NCBI GenBank assembly: GCA_028284155.1
Contig: JANQSF010000012.1
Span: forward strand, 1-64,000
DNA: 64,000 bases
Direction of reading: 5' to 3'
Source of the DNA: Phycisphaeraceae bacterium
GTDB lineage: Bacteria > Planctomycetota > Phycisphaerae > Phycisphaerales > Phycisphaeraceae
A program made the position numbers and the translations under genes. The notes beneath the pieces are model-generated. The model was not told the DNA's origin, did not search any database, and saw only the letters and a list, made by a program, of their open reading frames with translations. Positions 27,543 through 36,462 of this stretch are shown here, piece by piece. The stretch's first letter is position 1, and every line of letters starts with the position of its first letter.

Positions 27543-29021
27543 ATGCAACGACACCCATCGATCGTCTTCCTCGCCACGGCTTGCCTGCTCGCGTGCATCT
27601 TCACGAATACGACACGCGCCGCCGACCCGCTCAACGTCCTGCTGATCACCGTCGATGACATGAACTGCGACTCGATCGGCGTGTACGGCTGCAAGGTCAA
27701 AAACATCACGCCGAACCTCGACAAGCTCGCGTCGCAGTCGATGCGGTTCGAGCGGGCGCACGTCACGATCGCCGTGTGTCAGCCGACGCGTGCGGTCTGG
27801 CTGACCGGCCGATACCCGCACAACAACGGCGCACGTGGTTTTGAACAGATCAAACCCGATGTGCCCACCTTGCTCGAAACGCTGCACGACGCCGGCTACC
27901 TGACGGGCTGTTTCGCCAAGAACCGTCACATGCTGCCCAGCCGGGCCGACGCGTGGGACGTGCATGTTCAGGCCGGCCAACTCAAGACCGGCCGCGACCC
28001 GGCGCTCTACTACAAGCACACCGTCGACTTCCTGAAGCGCGCCAAGTCCGAAGGCAAGCCGTTCTTCCTCGCCGCCAACGCGCAAGACCCGCACCGCCCC
28101 TTCGCTGCAAGCGCGCAAGAAGCGGGACGCAAAGGCGGGAAGAACAAGAACAACCGCAACGCCTTCCCGAAAGTGACCAACGCCTACAAGCCCAACGACG
28201 TCACCGTCCCCGGGTTCCTGCCCGACATCCCGCCCGTTCGCCTCGAAATGGCTGAGTACTACACGTCGGTCCGACGTGCCGATCAGGTCGTTGGTGAGGT
28301 GTTGCGCGCGCTCGACGAGTCGGGCATGGCCGACAACACGCTGGTCATGTTCGTCTCCGACCACGGCATGGCCCTGCCGTTCGCCAAGACCAACTGCTAC
28401 TACCATTCGACGCGCACGCCGTGGATGGTGCGCTGGCCCGGAAAGGTCAAAGCCGGGTCGATCGACACGCAACACCTGATCGGCGGCATCGACCTGACGC
28501 CGACCGTGCTCGACATCCTCGGCCGAAAACCGCTGCGGGGCGTCGATGGCCGATCGTTCAAGAACGTCCTACTCGGCAAGCCGCAGGACGGGCGCGACTA
28601 TGTCTTCACGCAATTCCACAAGACGTCCGGCCGCCGTGCGTACGAGATGCGGGCCGTGCTCGACAAACGCTTCGTCTACATCTGGAACCCGTGGTCAGAT
28701 GGCCAATTCATCTTCCGCAACGAGTCGCAGAATGGCCGAACGATGAAGGCGATGGTCGCCGCGGGACAGAACGACAAGGCGATCCAGGCCCGCGTGGACC
28801 TGTTCCTCAAGCGCGTGCCGGAAGAGTTGTACGACTACGAGAAAGACCCCGACGCGCTGAACAACCTGATCGACGACCCGAACTACAAGGCCGAGTTGGA
28901 CCGCCTGCGTGCGCGGCTGCTCAAACACATGAACGGCGTGCGTGACCCGCTGCACGTGGCGTTTGGGGAGCACTTGGTCGAGCAAAGTAGGAAATCAGGA
29001 AAGCAGGAGAGCAGGAAATGA
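27543..29021 (+). CDS. Secreted sulfatase (arylsulfatase A family)
   Basis: A type I sulfatase with an N-terminal signal peptide (about 1-27). The metal-binding D-D pair is at 38-39 (L-L-I-T-V-D-D), and the formylglycine site is C79 in C-Q-P-T-R, followed by A-V-W-L-T-G-R. L-V-M-F-V-S-D-H-G-M further on is also typical. Cys79 must be oxidised by a maturase encoded elsewhere. The substrate is unknown; planctomycetes use many such enzymes on sulfated algal polysaccharides. The C-terminal SRKSGKQESRK tail is encoded by a dispersed repeat and overlaps the next gene start (ATGA). Confidence 0.93.
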   Translation: MQRHPSIVFLATACLLACIFTNTTRAADPLNVLLITVDDMNCDSIGVYGCKVKNITPNLDKLASQSMRFERAHVTIAVCQPTRAVWLTGRYPHNNGARGFEQIKPDVPTLLETLHDAGYLTGCFAKNRHMLPSRADAWDVHVQAGQLKTGRDPALYYKHTVDFLKRAKSEGKPFFLAANAQDPHRPFAASAQEAGRKGGKNKNNRNAFPKVTNAYKPNDVTVPGFLPDIPPVRLEMAEYYTSVRRADQVVGEVLRALDESGMADNTLVMFVSDHGMALPFAKTNCYYHSTRTPWMVRWPGKVKAGSIDTQHLIGGIDLTPTVLDILGRKPLRGVDGRSFKNVLLGKPQDGRDYVFTQFHKTSGRRAYEMRAVLDKRFVYIWNPWSDGQFIFRNESQNGRTMKAMVAAGQNDKAIQARVDLFLKRVPEELYDYEKDPDALNNLIDDPNYKAELDRLRARLLKHMNGVRDPLHVAFGEHLVEQSRKSGKQESRK

Positions 29022-29134
29022 AGGCCAGTAGACGAATAAGTGAATGCCGAGGCCGATACGAACGCAGTGCGTCATTCGACGCTCCCCGGCCAATCCTCTT
29101 TCTTGCTTTCCTGTTTTCCTGCTTTCCTGCTCTC
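28987..29134. repeat. AGGAAAGCAGGA inverted-repeat element spanning the sulfatase junction
   Basis: Bases 28987-29019 read as AGGAAATC/AGGAAAGC/AGGAGAGC units and bases 29096-29134 are the same unit inverted (CTTTCCTGC). The left arm encodes the basic tail of the first sulfatase and the right arm the hydrophobic core of the second one's signal peptide. The arms could pair across about 75 bases in the mRNA. Confidence 0.8.
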
Positions 29135-30532
29135 GCGTCGGCCGCTTCGGCCGGACCGCCCAACGTCATCCTGGTCATGTGTGACGACCTGGGCTGGGGT
29201 GATGTCGGTTACAACGGACACAAGCACCTCAAGACGCCGCACCTGGACGCGATGGCGGCGAACGGTCTGCGGTTTGATCGTTTTTATGCGGGTGCGCCGG
29301 TCTGTTCGCCGACGCGCGGGTCGGCGTTGACGGGGCGGCATCCGTATCGCTACGGCATCCCGTTCGCAAACACGGGCAAGATGAAGCCGCAGGAACTGAC
29401 ATTGGCCGAGGCGCTGAAGCAGCGCGGCTACACGACCGGGCATTTCGGCAAGTGGCACCTGGGCACGCTGACGACGAAGATCAAGGACGCCAACCGAGGC
29501 AAACCGGGCGAGACGAAGCATTTCTCGCCGCCGTGGGTCAACGGGTTCGACGTGTGTTTTTCGACCGAGTCGAAGGTGCCGACGTGGGACCCGATGCTTC
29601 GGCCGAAGGGCAATAACAGCCGCACGTGGTGGGACGCCGTTCCCGGCGACGCCGACCCGGACACGGTCGCCACGCATTACGGCACGCACTACTGGTCGAA
29701 CGGCAAGCTGGTCACCGACAACCTGCGCGGGGCCAACTCGCGTGTCATCATGGACCGGGCGATCCCGTTCATCGAGGGCGCGGTGCGCGACAAGAAGCCG
29801 TTCTTCGCCGTCGTCTGGTTCCACACGCCGCACCTGCCGGTCGTCGCCGGGCCGAAGTACGCGGCGATGTACGCCAAGCACGACAAGCACACGCAACACT
29901 ACTACGGCTGCATCACCGCGATGGACGAGCAGGTCGGCCGACTGCGCGCCAAGCTGCGCGAACTGGGCGTCGCGGACAACACGATGCTCTGGTTCTGCTC
30001 CGACAACGGCCCGGAAGGCAACGACAAAGCGCCGGGTCGAACCGGCGGCCTGCGTGGGCGGAAGCGCAGCCTGTTCGAGGGCGGCGTGCGCGTGCCGGGC
30101 CTGCTCGAGTGGCCGGCGATGGTCAAAACAGCGCGGACCACGAGGGTGCCGGCCGTCACCAGCGACTACATGCCGACCGTGCTCGACGCGATCGGCCTGA
30201 AGCCAAAGCAGGTCGTGTCGCCGATCGACGGGATCAGCCTGTTGCCCCTCATCAAGGGCGACATGAAAGAACGCCCGGCTCGTATCGGCTTCGAATCACG
30301 CGGCACGGCGACGCTCGTGGGCAATCGATACAAGCTCGTCCTGCCAAGCGGCAGAAACGCCAAACCCATGCTGTTCGACCTGATCGCGGACCGCGGTGAG
30401 GAGAACGACATTGCGGGCAAAGAGCCGAAGGTCGTCGCAGCGTTAATGAAGGAGTTGAGCGCTTGGCGCGCGTCGTGCAAGGCGAGCGCGGCGGAGGAGG
30501 ACTACCGAGAAGTAGCACATCCAAGTCAATGA
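29018..30532 (+). CDS. Secreted sulfatase (arylsulfatase family), coupled to the preceding one
   Basis: A second type I sulfatase with D-D at 56-57 (V-M-C-D-D-L-G-W-G-D) and the formylglycine site Cys96 in C-S-P-T-R-G-S-A-L-T-G-R. Other marks are the K-W-H-L-G segment (G-H-F-G-K-W-H-L-G) and S-D-N-G-P-E-G-N. The signal peptide has an unusually long n-region of about 25 residues and a hydrophobic core LFLAFLFSCFPAL encoded by an inverted copy of a dispersed repeat. The start codon overlaps the previous stop, so the pair forms one operon. No sulfatase-maturation gene was seen. Confidence 0.93.
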   Translation: MKASRRISECRGRYERSASFDAPRPILFLAFLFSCFPALASAASAGPPNVILVMCDDLGWGDVGYNGHKHLKTPHLDAMAANGLRFDRFYAGAPVCSPTRGSALTGRHPYRYGIPFANTGKMKPQELTLAEALKQRGYTTGHFGKWHLGTLTTKIKDANRGKPGETKHFSPPWVNGFDVCFSTESKVPTWDPMLRPKGNNSRTWWDAVPGDADPDTVATHYGTHYWSNGKLVTDNLRGANSRVIMDRAIPFIEGAVRDKKPFFAVVWFHTPHLPVVAGPKYAAMYAKHDKHTQHYYGCITAMDEQVGRLRAKLRELGVADNTMLWFCSDNGPEGNDKAPGRTGGLRGRKRSLFEGGVRVPGLLEWPAMVKTARTTRVPAVTSDYMPTVLDAIGLKPKQVVSPIDGISLLPLIKGDMKERPARIGFESRGTATLVGNRYKLVLPSGRNAKPMLFDLIADRGEENDIAGKEPKVVAALMKELSAWRASCKASAAEEDYREVAHPSQ

Positions 30533-30592
30533 CTTACGTCAGTACTGAGGCAACCGGCACCAATTTAGCAAAGCTGCGATACTCGTCGAGTG

Positions 30593-31039
30593 TTATTCGA
30601 CCTGCTCGGGGTCGGGATCGATATCACGCCAAGTCGAAGGATGATGCTTGTACTGCGCGCGTAATTCATCGATCATCCGGTACTCGAACTCAGGCTCACT
30701 GTTGATCACCTGTTGCCACCAGTCCCAACAGGCATCTTGATCACGTTTCAACTTCTCAACGGCCTCTGCAGAAGGCTCCCCAAGAAATGCCGCGTTGATA
30801 AGCGAGTGATGCTGCTCGGGCAATGTTGCTACACAATGCCCCTGATTCCCGTGACGAACAAACTCCTGAGGCGTTCTACACAAGTGGACTTGGCGAGAAC
30901 ACTTTTCGCACCACCGAATGCTTTCGTCATCTGTCCGAGACAATTCATCCCATTCCTTTGGACACACAAACTCAAAGGAGTGTGGACAATTCCATATGTC
31001 ACTGGCGTCTAGGTAGTCCAACCTATCTTCGTCCACTTT
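30593..31039 (-). CDS. Small Cys-rich (putative zinc-binding) protein
   Basis: A 148-residue cytoplasmic protein whose N-terminal half carries paired cysteines: Cys17, C-P at 25-26 followed by K-E-W-x-x-L-S-R-T, R-W-C-E-K-C, H-L-C and G-H-C-V-A. The pattern C-P-x-x-W-x-x-L-x-x-T...R-x-C-x-x-C...V-x-x-C recurs in small uncharacterised proteins and suggests a metal site; I cannot name a function. The C-terminal half is helical and rich in Trp and Glu. The GTG start was chosen because GGGAG lies 7 bases upstream; an ATG 13 codons earlier (31078) would overlap the previous gene. Confidence 0.65.
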   Translation of the reverse strand, partial: KVDEDRLDYLDASDIWNCPHSFEFVCPKEWDELSRTDDESIRWCEKCSRQVHLCRTPQEFVRHGNQGHCVATLPEQHHSLINAAFLGEPSAEAVEKLKRDQDACWDWWQQVINSEPEFEYRMIDELRAQYKHHPSTWRDIDPDPEQVE

Positions 31040-31064
31040 TTGACTCCCTTTTAGGCACCCTGAA

Positions 31065-31814
31065 TCACGGCAACTCATCCAACAACTCGTAATACGCCAA
31101 CTGCTCCACCGCCGACGGCGTGATCGAGTCAACCGGGCGGAAGTTGTCGATCGACTCGCCGTCGGCCCACCGCACGGCCCCGTCGGCGAAGAGGCGGTTC
31201 ACGCCCTCGCGCTTGTGCGGGGCGATGATCCTGCCCGCGATGATTCCGCCGCCGTTCCACTCGTCAACACCGACGAAGCAACTGTAAAGCACCTTGCCGT
31301 CGTACCTGTTCAGCCGCCAGTGCGACGTGCCGGACTGGCCGATCTCGGCCTGCCGTGAGCGGGCCGGGTAGCTTGACCGCAGGCGGTTGATCGAGTCGCC
31401 GTAGCTGTCATTCCACGGGTTGTCCGGGCCGTTGTACGACAGGGCCGACCGTTCGTCTCGGCCGAGCGACACGTCGTAATAAATCTGCGGGCTGGGCATG
31501 CCGTCCAACAGCAGGCCGAGGTTCACCCGTGTCAGCGTCGGGGCGCTGTGTCTGTTCATCCAATAGGTGACAAACGGGTTACCGCCCCCGCCGTGGTGCG
31601 TGGGCAGCCACTTGTTGTTGTCCACGACGTACCCGGTAACGCCGTCGCCGATCTGGCGAAGGTTCGACGCGCAATGCGTCCGCTGCGAAACGTCGCGCGC
31701 CCGACCGAGGGCGGGCAGAAGCATCGCGATCAGCAGGACGATCAGCGAGACGACGACGAGCAGTTCGATGAGGGTGAAGGCGGAGCGGCGTGACCCGGTC
31801 GGAGAATGAGACAT
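31065..31814 (-). CDS. Prepilin-like protein with H-X9-DG motif
   Basis: A 249-residue protein with a type IV prepilin N-terminus: S-A-F-T-L-I-E-L-L-V-V-V-S-L-I-V-L-L-I, with the cleavage site before Phe and Glu at mature position 5. The C-terminal H-K-R-E-G-V-N-R-L-F-A-D-G-A-V is the H-X9-DG motif common in planctomycete prepilin-like (DUF1559-related) families. The mature part is probably an exported globular domain. Such proteins are numerous in these genomes and their role is unclear; pseudopilin or surface roles are inferred only from the N-terminus. Confidence 0.88.
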   Translation of the reverse strand: MSHSPTGSRRSAFTLIELLVVVSLIVLLIAMLLPALGRARDVSQRTHCASNLRQIGDGVTGYVVDNNKWLPTHHGGGGNPFVTYWMNRHSAPTLTRVNLGLLLDGMPSPQIYYDVSLGRDERSALSYNGPDNPWNDSYGDSINRLRSSYPARSRQAEIGQSGTSHWRLNRYDGKVLYSCFVGVDEWNGGGIIAGRIIAPHKREGVNRLFADGAVRWADGESIDNFRPVDSITPSAVEQLAYYELLDELP

Positions 31815-31879
31815 GTGGGGCTGTCGGTGAAGGTCAAGCATTTCAGATGTGCAACAATGCGTGAATACGGGCAGCCACA

Positions 31880-32185
31880 TCAGATCTTCGGCCGCCGACC
31901 GCGTCGGGCATGCCAAACGGCCAGGACGTTGACGTTCGATGATTGCTCGTCGTATTGATAGTAAACGTGGTAGTCCGCGTGCTTCAACCGCAATCGGCGG
32001 ACGTTCGAAGCTTTGGTGTTGTCGATTGGCACGCCCGATCCTGGGAGAGTCGTCAAGTGTTCCATCACACTGTCCAAGTCGTGTTTGAACCGCTCCGGCG
32101 CGGCTGAACGATTCTGTCGCCACCAAGCATCGCCGGCCGCAATCTCACGACTGGCCCGCGGCGATATCTGTATCGCGATCTGCAT
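31880..32185 (-). CDS. RelE/ParE family toxin
   Basis: A 101-residue protein with the ParE-type pattern: I-S-P-R-A-S-R-E-I near the start, A-W-W, F-x-x-D-L-D-S-V-M-E-H-L, R-R-L-R-L-K-H-A-D-Y-H-V-Y-Y-Q-Y-D and V-L-A-V-W-H-A-R-R-G. RelE/ParE toxins cleave mRNA or inhibit gyrase; which applies here is not clear. Its start overlaps the end of the upstream gene by 41 bases, the usual organisation with a cognate antitoxin first. Confidence 0.85.
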   Translation of the reverse strand: MQIAIQISPRASREIAAGDAWWRQNRSAAPERFKHDLDSVMEHLTTLPGSGVPIDNTKASNVRRLRLKHADYHVYYQYDEQSSNVNVLAVWHARRGRRPKI

Positions 32186-32402
32186 GACGTCCCCCTAGCG
32201 TTTTTCGCACTTCGTCCCACGTGAAATACTCACCACGCTCGATCTGCTCGATCGACTCCAGCAGCGCCGCCTCCAACTCGGGCGTCATCTCGGGGGCGTC
32301 GTCCTCGTGCGCGATCACATCGACTTGCGTGCCGTCGGGAAGGGTCACGTTACCGTCGAGCATGATCTTGCCGTTGACGACTGTTCCTGAAATCCGTTGC
32401 AT
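32145..32402 (-). CDS. Antitoxin of the ParE/RelE pair
   Basis: An 85-residue protein. The N-terminal I-S-G-T-V-V-N-G-K-I-M-L-D-G-N-V-T-L-P-D-G-T-Q-V-D-V strand pattern resembles the small beta-rich domain of DUF104/AbrB-like antitoxins, and the C-terminal half is acidic and helical, suited to wrap the toxin. The chosen ATG gives normal antitoxin length; the open frame extends 50 codons upstream without plausible sequence. It precedes and overlaps the toxin gene. Confidence 0.75.
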   Translation of the reverse strand: MQRISGTVVNGKIMLDGNVTLPDGTQVDVIAHEDDAPEMTPELEAALLESIEQIERGEYFTWDEVRKTLGGRHADRDTDIAAGQS

Positions 32403-32548
32403 GGAAGGCGCTCCGTCGGGGGCGTGCGACCGGTTCGGTTTGAATTGTAGACCGTTCAGGAGGCCGCCCTGCGGGCGCGCCGCTAAACGGGGCGGCCAGC
32501 GCGATGCTGTTGAAACGCATGGAAGGGCACGCGGGAACAAGCGCGTAG

Positions 32549-34009
32549 TCACCCCAACAACTTCTCGACCACGTGTCCTTCATTCACGGTCGCGCGTTCG
32601 GGCTTGCCGTTGAGCAGGTAGGTGAGGCGGGTGTGATCGACGCCCAGCAGGTGCAGGATGGTCGCGTGGATTGAGTGGATGTGCGCGTGGTCCTTGATCG
32701 CGTACAGGCCGAGTTCGTCGGTCTGGCCCACGGTCGCGCCGGCGTTGACGCCGCCGCCAGCGAACCACATGGTGAAGCCCCACGGGTTGTGGTCGCGGCC
32801 GGTGCCTTTTTCGCTCATCGGCGTTCGGCCGAATTCGCCGCCCCAGACGACCAGCGTGTCTTCGAGCAGGCCGCGTTGCTTCAGGTCGCGCACGAGCGCG
32901 GCGACGGGTTGATCCATGCTCTTGCACATGCGCGTGTGATTGCTCTCGATGCCCGAGTGCGCGTCCCACTTGCTGCCCGCGCCGGAATAGACCTGCACGA
33001 ACCGCACGCCGCGTTCGACCATGCGGCGGGCGAGCAGGCAGGCCCGGCCCATGCCCATCGTCGATTGGTCATTAAGGCCGTACATCGACTTGACGTAGTC
33101 CGACTCCTGCGACAGGTCGACCGCCTCGGGCGCGGTCAGTTGCATGCGAGCGGCCAGCTCGTACGACCGGATGCGCGCGTCGAGTTCGGTCTCGAAGGCG
33201 CGGGAAGCGTGGTGGCGTTTGTTCATCTTCTTGAGCAGCGCGAGCTTGGCTTGCTGCTGCTCGTCGGACACGCCGCTGGGCGTCGCGAGATTGTCGATCG
33301 GGACCGAACCGTTGCGGAAGCGCGTGCCCTGGTATGTCGCGGGCATGAAGCCGGTCGACCAGTTTCGCGACCCACCGGTGACGTAATCGCCCTTGTCGAG
33401 CAACACGACGAACGCGGGCAGGTCCTGATTCTCCGTCCCCAGGCCGTACGTCACCCACGCACCGAGCGAGGGCCGACCGCCGAGCACAGAGCCGGTGTTC
33501 ATCTGGCACACGCTGCCGACGTGGTTCAGCCCGTCGGCGTGACAGGAACGCAGCACGGCAATGTCGTCAACGATGCCGGCCGTGTGCGGCAGCCAATCGC
33601 TGACCCACGTGCCGGCCTGGCCGTGCTGTTTCCACTTGCGCTTGCACGCGAGCAGGTCGCTGCCGGCTTCGCCCATCGCCGTGAGCGGTCGCTTGAAACT
33701 GGGCGGCAGCGGCTTGCCGGCCAATCGGTTCAACTCCGGCTTCGGGTCGAACAGGTCGATATGGCTGGGGCCGCCTTCGATGAACAGGAAGATGACCCGC
33801 TTGGCCTTGGCGAAGTGATGCCGGCGGTCGAGCTTCGGCGACACACCCGCGGCCTGAGCCGACGCCCCGCGCGACAGCAGGTCGGCCAGTGCGAGGCCAC
33901 CGAAACCGGCGCCCGCCTGCATGAGCATCTGCCGGCGCGACGTCGTGGCCACGCGGTGGTGCGGGTGGGAGGCGGTAATCGGCAGTGCTTGCGCGTCGTT
34001 CATCGTCAT
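32549..34009 (-). CDS. DUF1501 family protein (Tat-type signal)
   Basis: A 486-residue DUF1501 protein. The N-terminus carries T-S-R-R-Q-M-L-M-Q-A-G, a twin-arginine-like signal, before a hydrophobic stretch (G-F-G-G-L-A-L-A-D-L-L). Typical family blocks follow: V-I-F-L-F-I-E-G-G-P-S-H-I-D-L-F-D-P-K-P, S-G-S-A-N-like positions replaced by S-V-C-Q-M-N-T-G, and W-G-G-E-F-G-R-T-P. DUF1501 proteins have an alkaline-phosphatase-like fold and in planctomycetes usually stand next to DUF1553/cytochrome c genes, but none is present here. Function is unknown. An ATG two codons downstream is equally possible. Confidence 0.9.
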   Translation of the reverse strand: MTMNDAQALPITASHPHHRVATTSRRQMLMQAGAGFGGLALADLLSRGASAQAAGVSPKLDRRHHFAKAKRVIFLFIEGGPSHIDLFDPKPELNRLAGKPLPPSFKRPLTAMGEAGSDLLACKRKWKQHGQAGTWVSDWLPHTAGIVDDIAVLRSCHADGLNHVGSVCQMNTGSVLGGRPSLGAWVTYGLGTENQDLPAFVVLLDKGDYVTGGSRNWSTGFMPATYQGTRFRNGSVPIDNLATPSGVSDEQQQAKLALLKKMNKRHHASRAFETELDARIRSYELAARMQLTAPEAVDLSQESDYVKSMYGLNDQSTMGMGRACLLARRMVERGVRFVQVYSGAGSKWDAHSGIESNHTRMCKSMDQPVAALVRDLKQRGLLEDTLVVWGGEFGRTPMSEKGTGRDHNPWGFTMWFAGGGVNAGATVGQTDELGLYAIKDHAHIHSIHATILHLLGVDHTRLTYLLNGKPERATVNEGHVVEKLLG

Positions 34010-34058
34010 GTTCCATACTCGGCCGAATGTCGCACGCGGCCTTATTCTAGCGGAATCG

Positions 34059-34074
34059 GACCGTCCGGACGGTC
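34059..34074. promoter_or_regulatory. 16-bp perfect palindrome in a divergent promoter region
   Basis: GACCGTCCGGACGGTC lies between the divergent DUF1501 and DAHP synthase starts, 50 and 83 bases from the two start codons. It may be an operator or a repeat of another family; no second copy was noticed in this window. Confidence 0.35.
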
Positions 34075-34156
34075 GGATTACGGCCGACCGGCTTCGGCGG
34101 GCTAAACTGTGCGTTCTGGCCCCACTCAAAAGGCCGATCCGAAGGGAAGCCGAACG

Positions 34157-35239
34157 GTGAACGAGACGACGAAAACCGATGCCGCCGAGGCCGCGCTGCC
34201 CCGCACTTTCGACCTGCATGTGGTCGCGACGAAGCGTCTGGTCAGCCCTCACGCGTTGATGGAGCAACTGCCCGCGTCCGACAACGCGTTGCAGACCGTT
34301 GTGGACAGTCGAGAGACAATCAAGGCGATCCTGCGCGGCGACGACCCGCGGCTGCTGGCGTTTGTCGGCCCGTGTTCGATCCACGACATCGACGCCGCGC
34401 GCGAGTACGCGCAACGCCTGGCCGCATTGCACACCGAGTTGAAGGACCGGCTGTACATTGTCATGCGTGTCTACTTCGAGAAGCCGCGCACGACGCTCGG
34501 GTGGAAAGGCCTGATCAACGACCCGGACTTAAATGGGACGTTCAAGTTGTCGAAAGGTCTCGAACTCGCCCGTCGTTTGCTGATCGACATCACCGAATTT
34601 GGCCTGCCCGCGGGGACGGAGATGCTCGAGCCCATTACGCCGCAGTACATCGCCGACTTGGTCAGTTGGGCGTCGATCGGCGCGCGGACGATTGAGAGCC
34701 AGACGCACCGACAAATGGCCAGTGGCTTGTCGATGCCCGTCGGCTACAAGAACTCGACCGACGGCAACCTGCAGATCGCGATCGACGCGATGAAGGCCGC
34801 GCAGGGTCAGCATCACTTCCTCGGTATCGACTACGAGGGCAACACCTGCGTCATCCAGACGACCGGCAACCCGGACGGCCACGTCGTGCTGCGCGGCGGG
34901 CGGGACAAGACCAACTACGAGCCGGCCGACGTCGCCGCCTCGGCTGCGCACCTGGAAAAGGTCGGCCTGCCGGCGCGGCTGGTCGTGGACTGCTCGCACG
35001 CCAACAGCGGCAAAAAGTTCGCGCAGCAGGAGGTCGTGTGGAACAGCATCATCGACCAGCGAGCCGCGGGGAACGATGTCATCGTCGGCGCGATGCTGGA
35101 GAGCAATCTGAACGAGGGCGCACAGTCGCTCGGCGACGACCGGTCGAAACTCGTGTACGGCGTGTCGATCACCGACGAGTGCATCGGCTGGGACAAGACC
35201 GAGCAGTTGCTGCGCGGCGCGTACGACCGGCTGTGCTGA
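34157..35239 (+). CDS. 3-deoxy-7-phosphoheptulonate (DAHP) synthase, class I AroFGH type
   Basis: The first enzyme of the shikimate pathway, condensing phosphoenolpyruvate and erythrose-4-phosphate. Family positions include F-V-G-P-C-S-I-H-D, V-M-R-V-Y-F-E-K-P-R-T-T-L-G-W-K-G-L-I-N-D-P-D, the substrate/metal motifs P-V-G-Y-K-N-S-T-D-G and V-D-C-S-H-A-N-S-G-K, and the ending I-T-D-E-C-I-G-W. The 360-residue length from the GTG chosen here matches the class (about 350). Sixteen further codons are open upstream but lack similarity. Feedback control by an aromatic amino acid is likely for this class, but the specificity cannot be read. Confidence 0.96.
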   Translation: MNETTKTDAAEAALPRTFDLHVVATKRLVSPHALMEQLPASDNALQTVVDSRETIKAILRGDDPRLLAFVGPCSIHDIDAAREYAQRLAALHTELKDRLYIVMRVYFEKPRTTLGWKGLINDPDLNGTFKLSKGLELARRLLIDITEFGLPAGTEMLEPITPQYIADLVSWASIGARTIESQTHRQMASGLSMPVGYKNSTDGNLQIAIDAMKAAQGQHHFLGIDYEGNTCVIQTTGNPDGHVVLRGGRDKTNYEPADVAASAAHLEKVGLPARLVVDCSHANSGKKFAQQEVVWNSIIDQRAAGNDVIVGAMLESNLNEGAQSLGDDRSKLVYGVSITDECIGWDKTEQLLRGAYDRLC

Positions 35240-35290
35240 CCGGCCTTCGCCGCATCCGATACAATCGCGTCGTCCAACGGGAGCCACGCG

Positions 35291-36445
35291 ATGCCTCACG
35301 ACCTGAACCGACGTCAATTCATTCAAACCGGCGTCGCGGCCGGCGCGGCGGCGGCGATGTCGTCGAGTGTTCAAGCCGAGTCGGCGCGGCGGCCGACGCT
35401 CGTCTCGAAGCCGGCTGATGCGCTCGTGTTCGTCTGGCTCGGCGGAGGGCTGAGTCAGACCGAAACGTTCGACCCGAAGCCGCACACGCCGCTGCGGCGC
35501 GGCATGAAAGCCAGCGACCTGCGCGGGCCATGCGCTTCCATTCCGACCGCGATCCCGGGCGTCGAGTTCGCCGAGGGACTTGAGAAGACGGCCGAATTGA
35601 TGCGGCTGGGCACGGTTGTGCGGTCGGTCACGCACACGCACCCGCTGGCCATCGACCACGACCACGCCACGTCGCTCTGGCTCACCGGCCAACCCGCGCA
35701 CGCCGGCGCGCCCATGCTCGGCCATACGATCGCCGAAGCGCGCGGTCCGATCGGTGACGCGCCGTACACGCAGGTCTATTGCGGCCGCGGGCCGATCAGC
35801 GACGACATCACCATCAACGCCCTGCAACGCGAAGTCGAAGACCAGAGCACGACACCGCGACTCGAACGCATCCCCTACCACGACAAACTCACCACACGGC
35901 AGAAGCCGGGCATGAGCCGCAACGTGAACCTCGGCCTCGACTTCGTCGAAGCGGCGAACCACGCCACATATCAAATCGAAGACGACGCACGGTTTGTGTT
36001 CGTCGAGTTCGCGCACGAGCCGTACCAGGCGCTGGACACCCACCAGGACGGCGCGAGCAAGATGAACGTCGCACGATTCAACCTCGACATGGGGTTGTGG
36101 CAACTGATCGAGTCTTTGGAGACTTCGGGCCGACTCGATACGACGGCCGTCGTCGTCGCCAGCGAGTTCGGCCGAACCATCCGCTGCGACCCGGCGGTCG
36201 GTCAGGACTACACGATCGACGACCGCAATGACTTTGGCCTGCACGCGCACTTCCCCGGATGTCAAAGTGTGCTGCTGTTCGGCGGGCCGTTCAAACGCGG
36301 CCACGTGTTCGGCCGATCGGCCGACGCGCACCCGATGCTGCCGGTCGAGTCACCGGTGAGTGTCGAGGACATGCGTGCGACGATCCTGGCGGCTGTCGGG
36401 GTGACGCCGACGGTGGGTCGGGTGATCGGCGAGTTGTTGATCTGA
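35291..36445 (+). CDS. DUF1501 family protein (Tat signal), second copy
   Basis: A shorter 384-residue DUF1501 protein with a clear twin-arginine signal (N-R-R-Q-F-I-Q-T-G-V-A-A-G-A-A) at residues 6-20. Blocks matching the family: V-F-V-W-L-G-G-G-L-S-Q-T-E-T-F-D-P-K, T-H-T-H-P-L-A-I-D-H, V-V-V-A-S-E-F-G-R-T and E-D-M-R-A-T-I-L-A-A-V-G-V. It starts after GGGAG at 7-base spacing. It is about 50 bases after the DAHP synthase gene on the same strand; whether they form an operon is open. Function unknown. Confidence 0.9.
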   Translation: MPHDLNRRQFIQTGVAAGAAAAMSSSVQAESARRPTLVSKPADALVFVWLGGGLSQTETFDPKPHTPLRRGMKASDLRGPCASIPTAIPGVEFAEGLEKTAELMRLGTVVRSVTHTHPLAIDHDHATSLWLTGQPAHAGAPMLGHTIAEARGPIGDAPYTQVYCGRGPISDDITINALQREVEDQSTTPRLERIPYHDKLTTRQKPGMSRNVNLGLDFVEAANHATYQIEDDARFVFVEFAHEPYQALDTHQDGASKMNVARFNLDMGLWQLIESLETSGRLDTTAVVVASEFGRTIRCDPAVGQDYTIDDRNDFGLHAHFPGCQSVLLFGGPFKRGHVFGRSADAHPMLPVESPVSVEDMRATILAAVGVTPTVGRVIGELLI

Positions 36446-36462
36446 TCTGTTTTAGTTGACGC

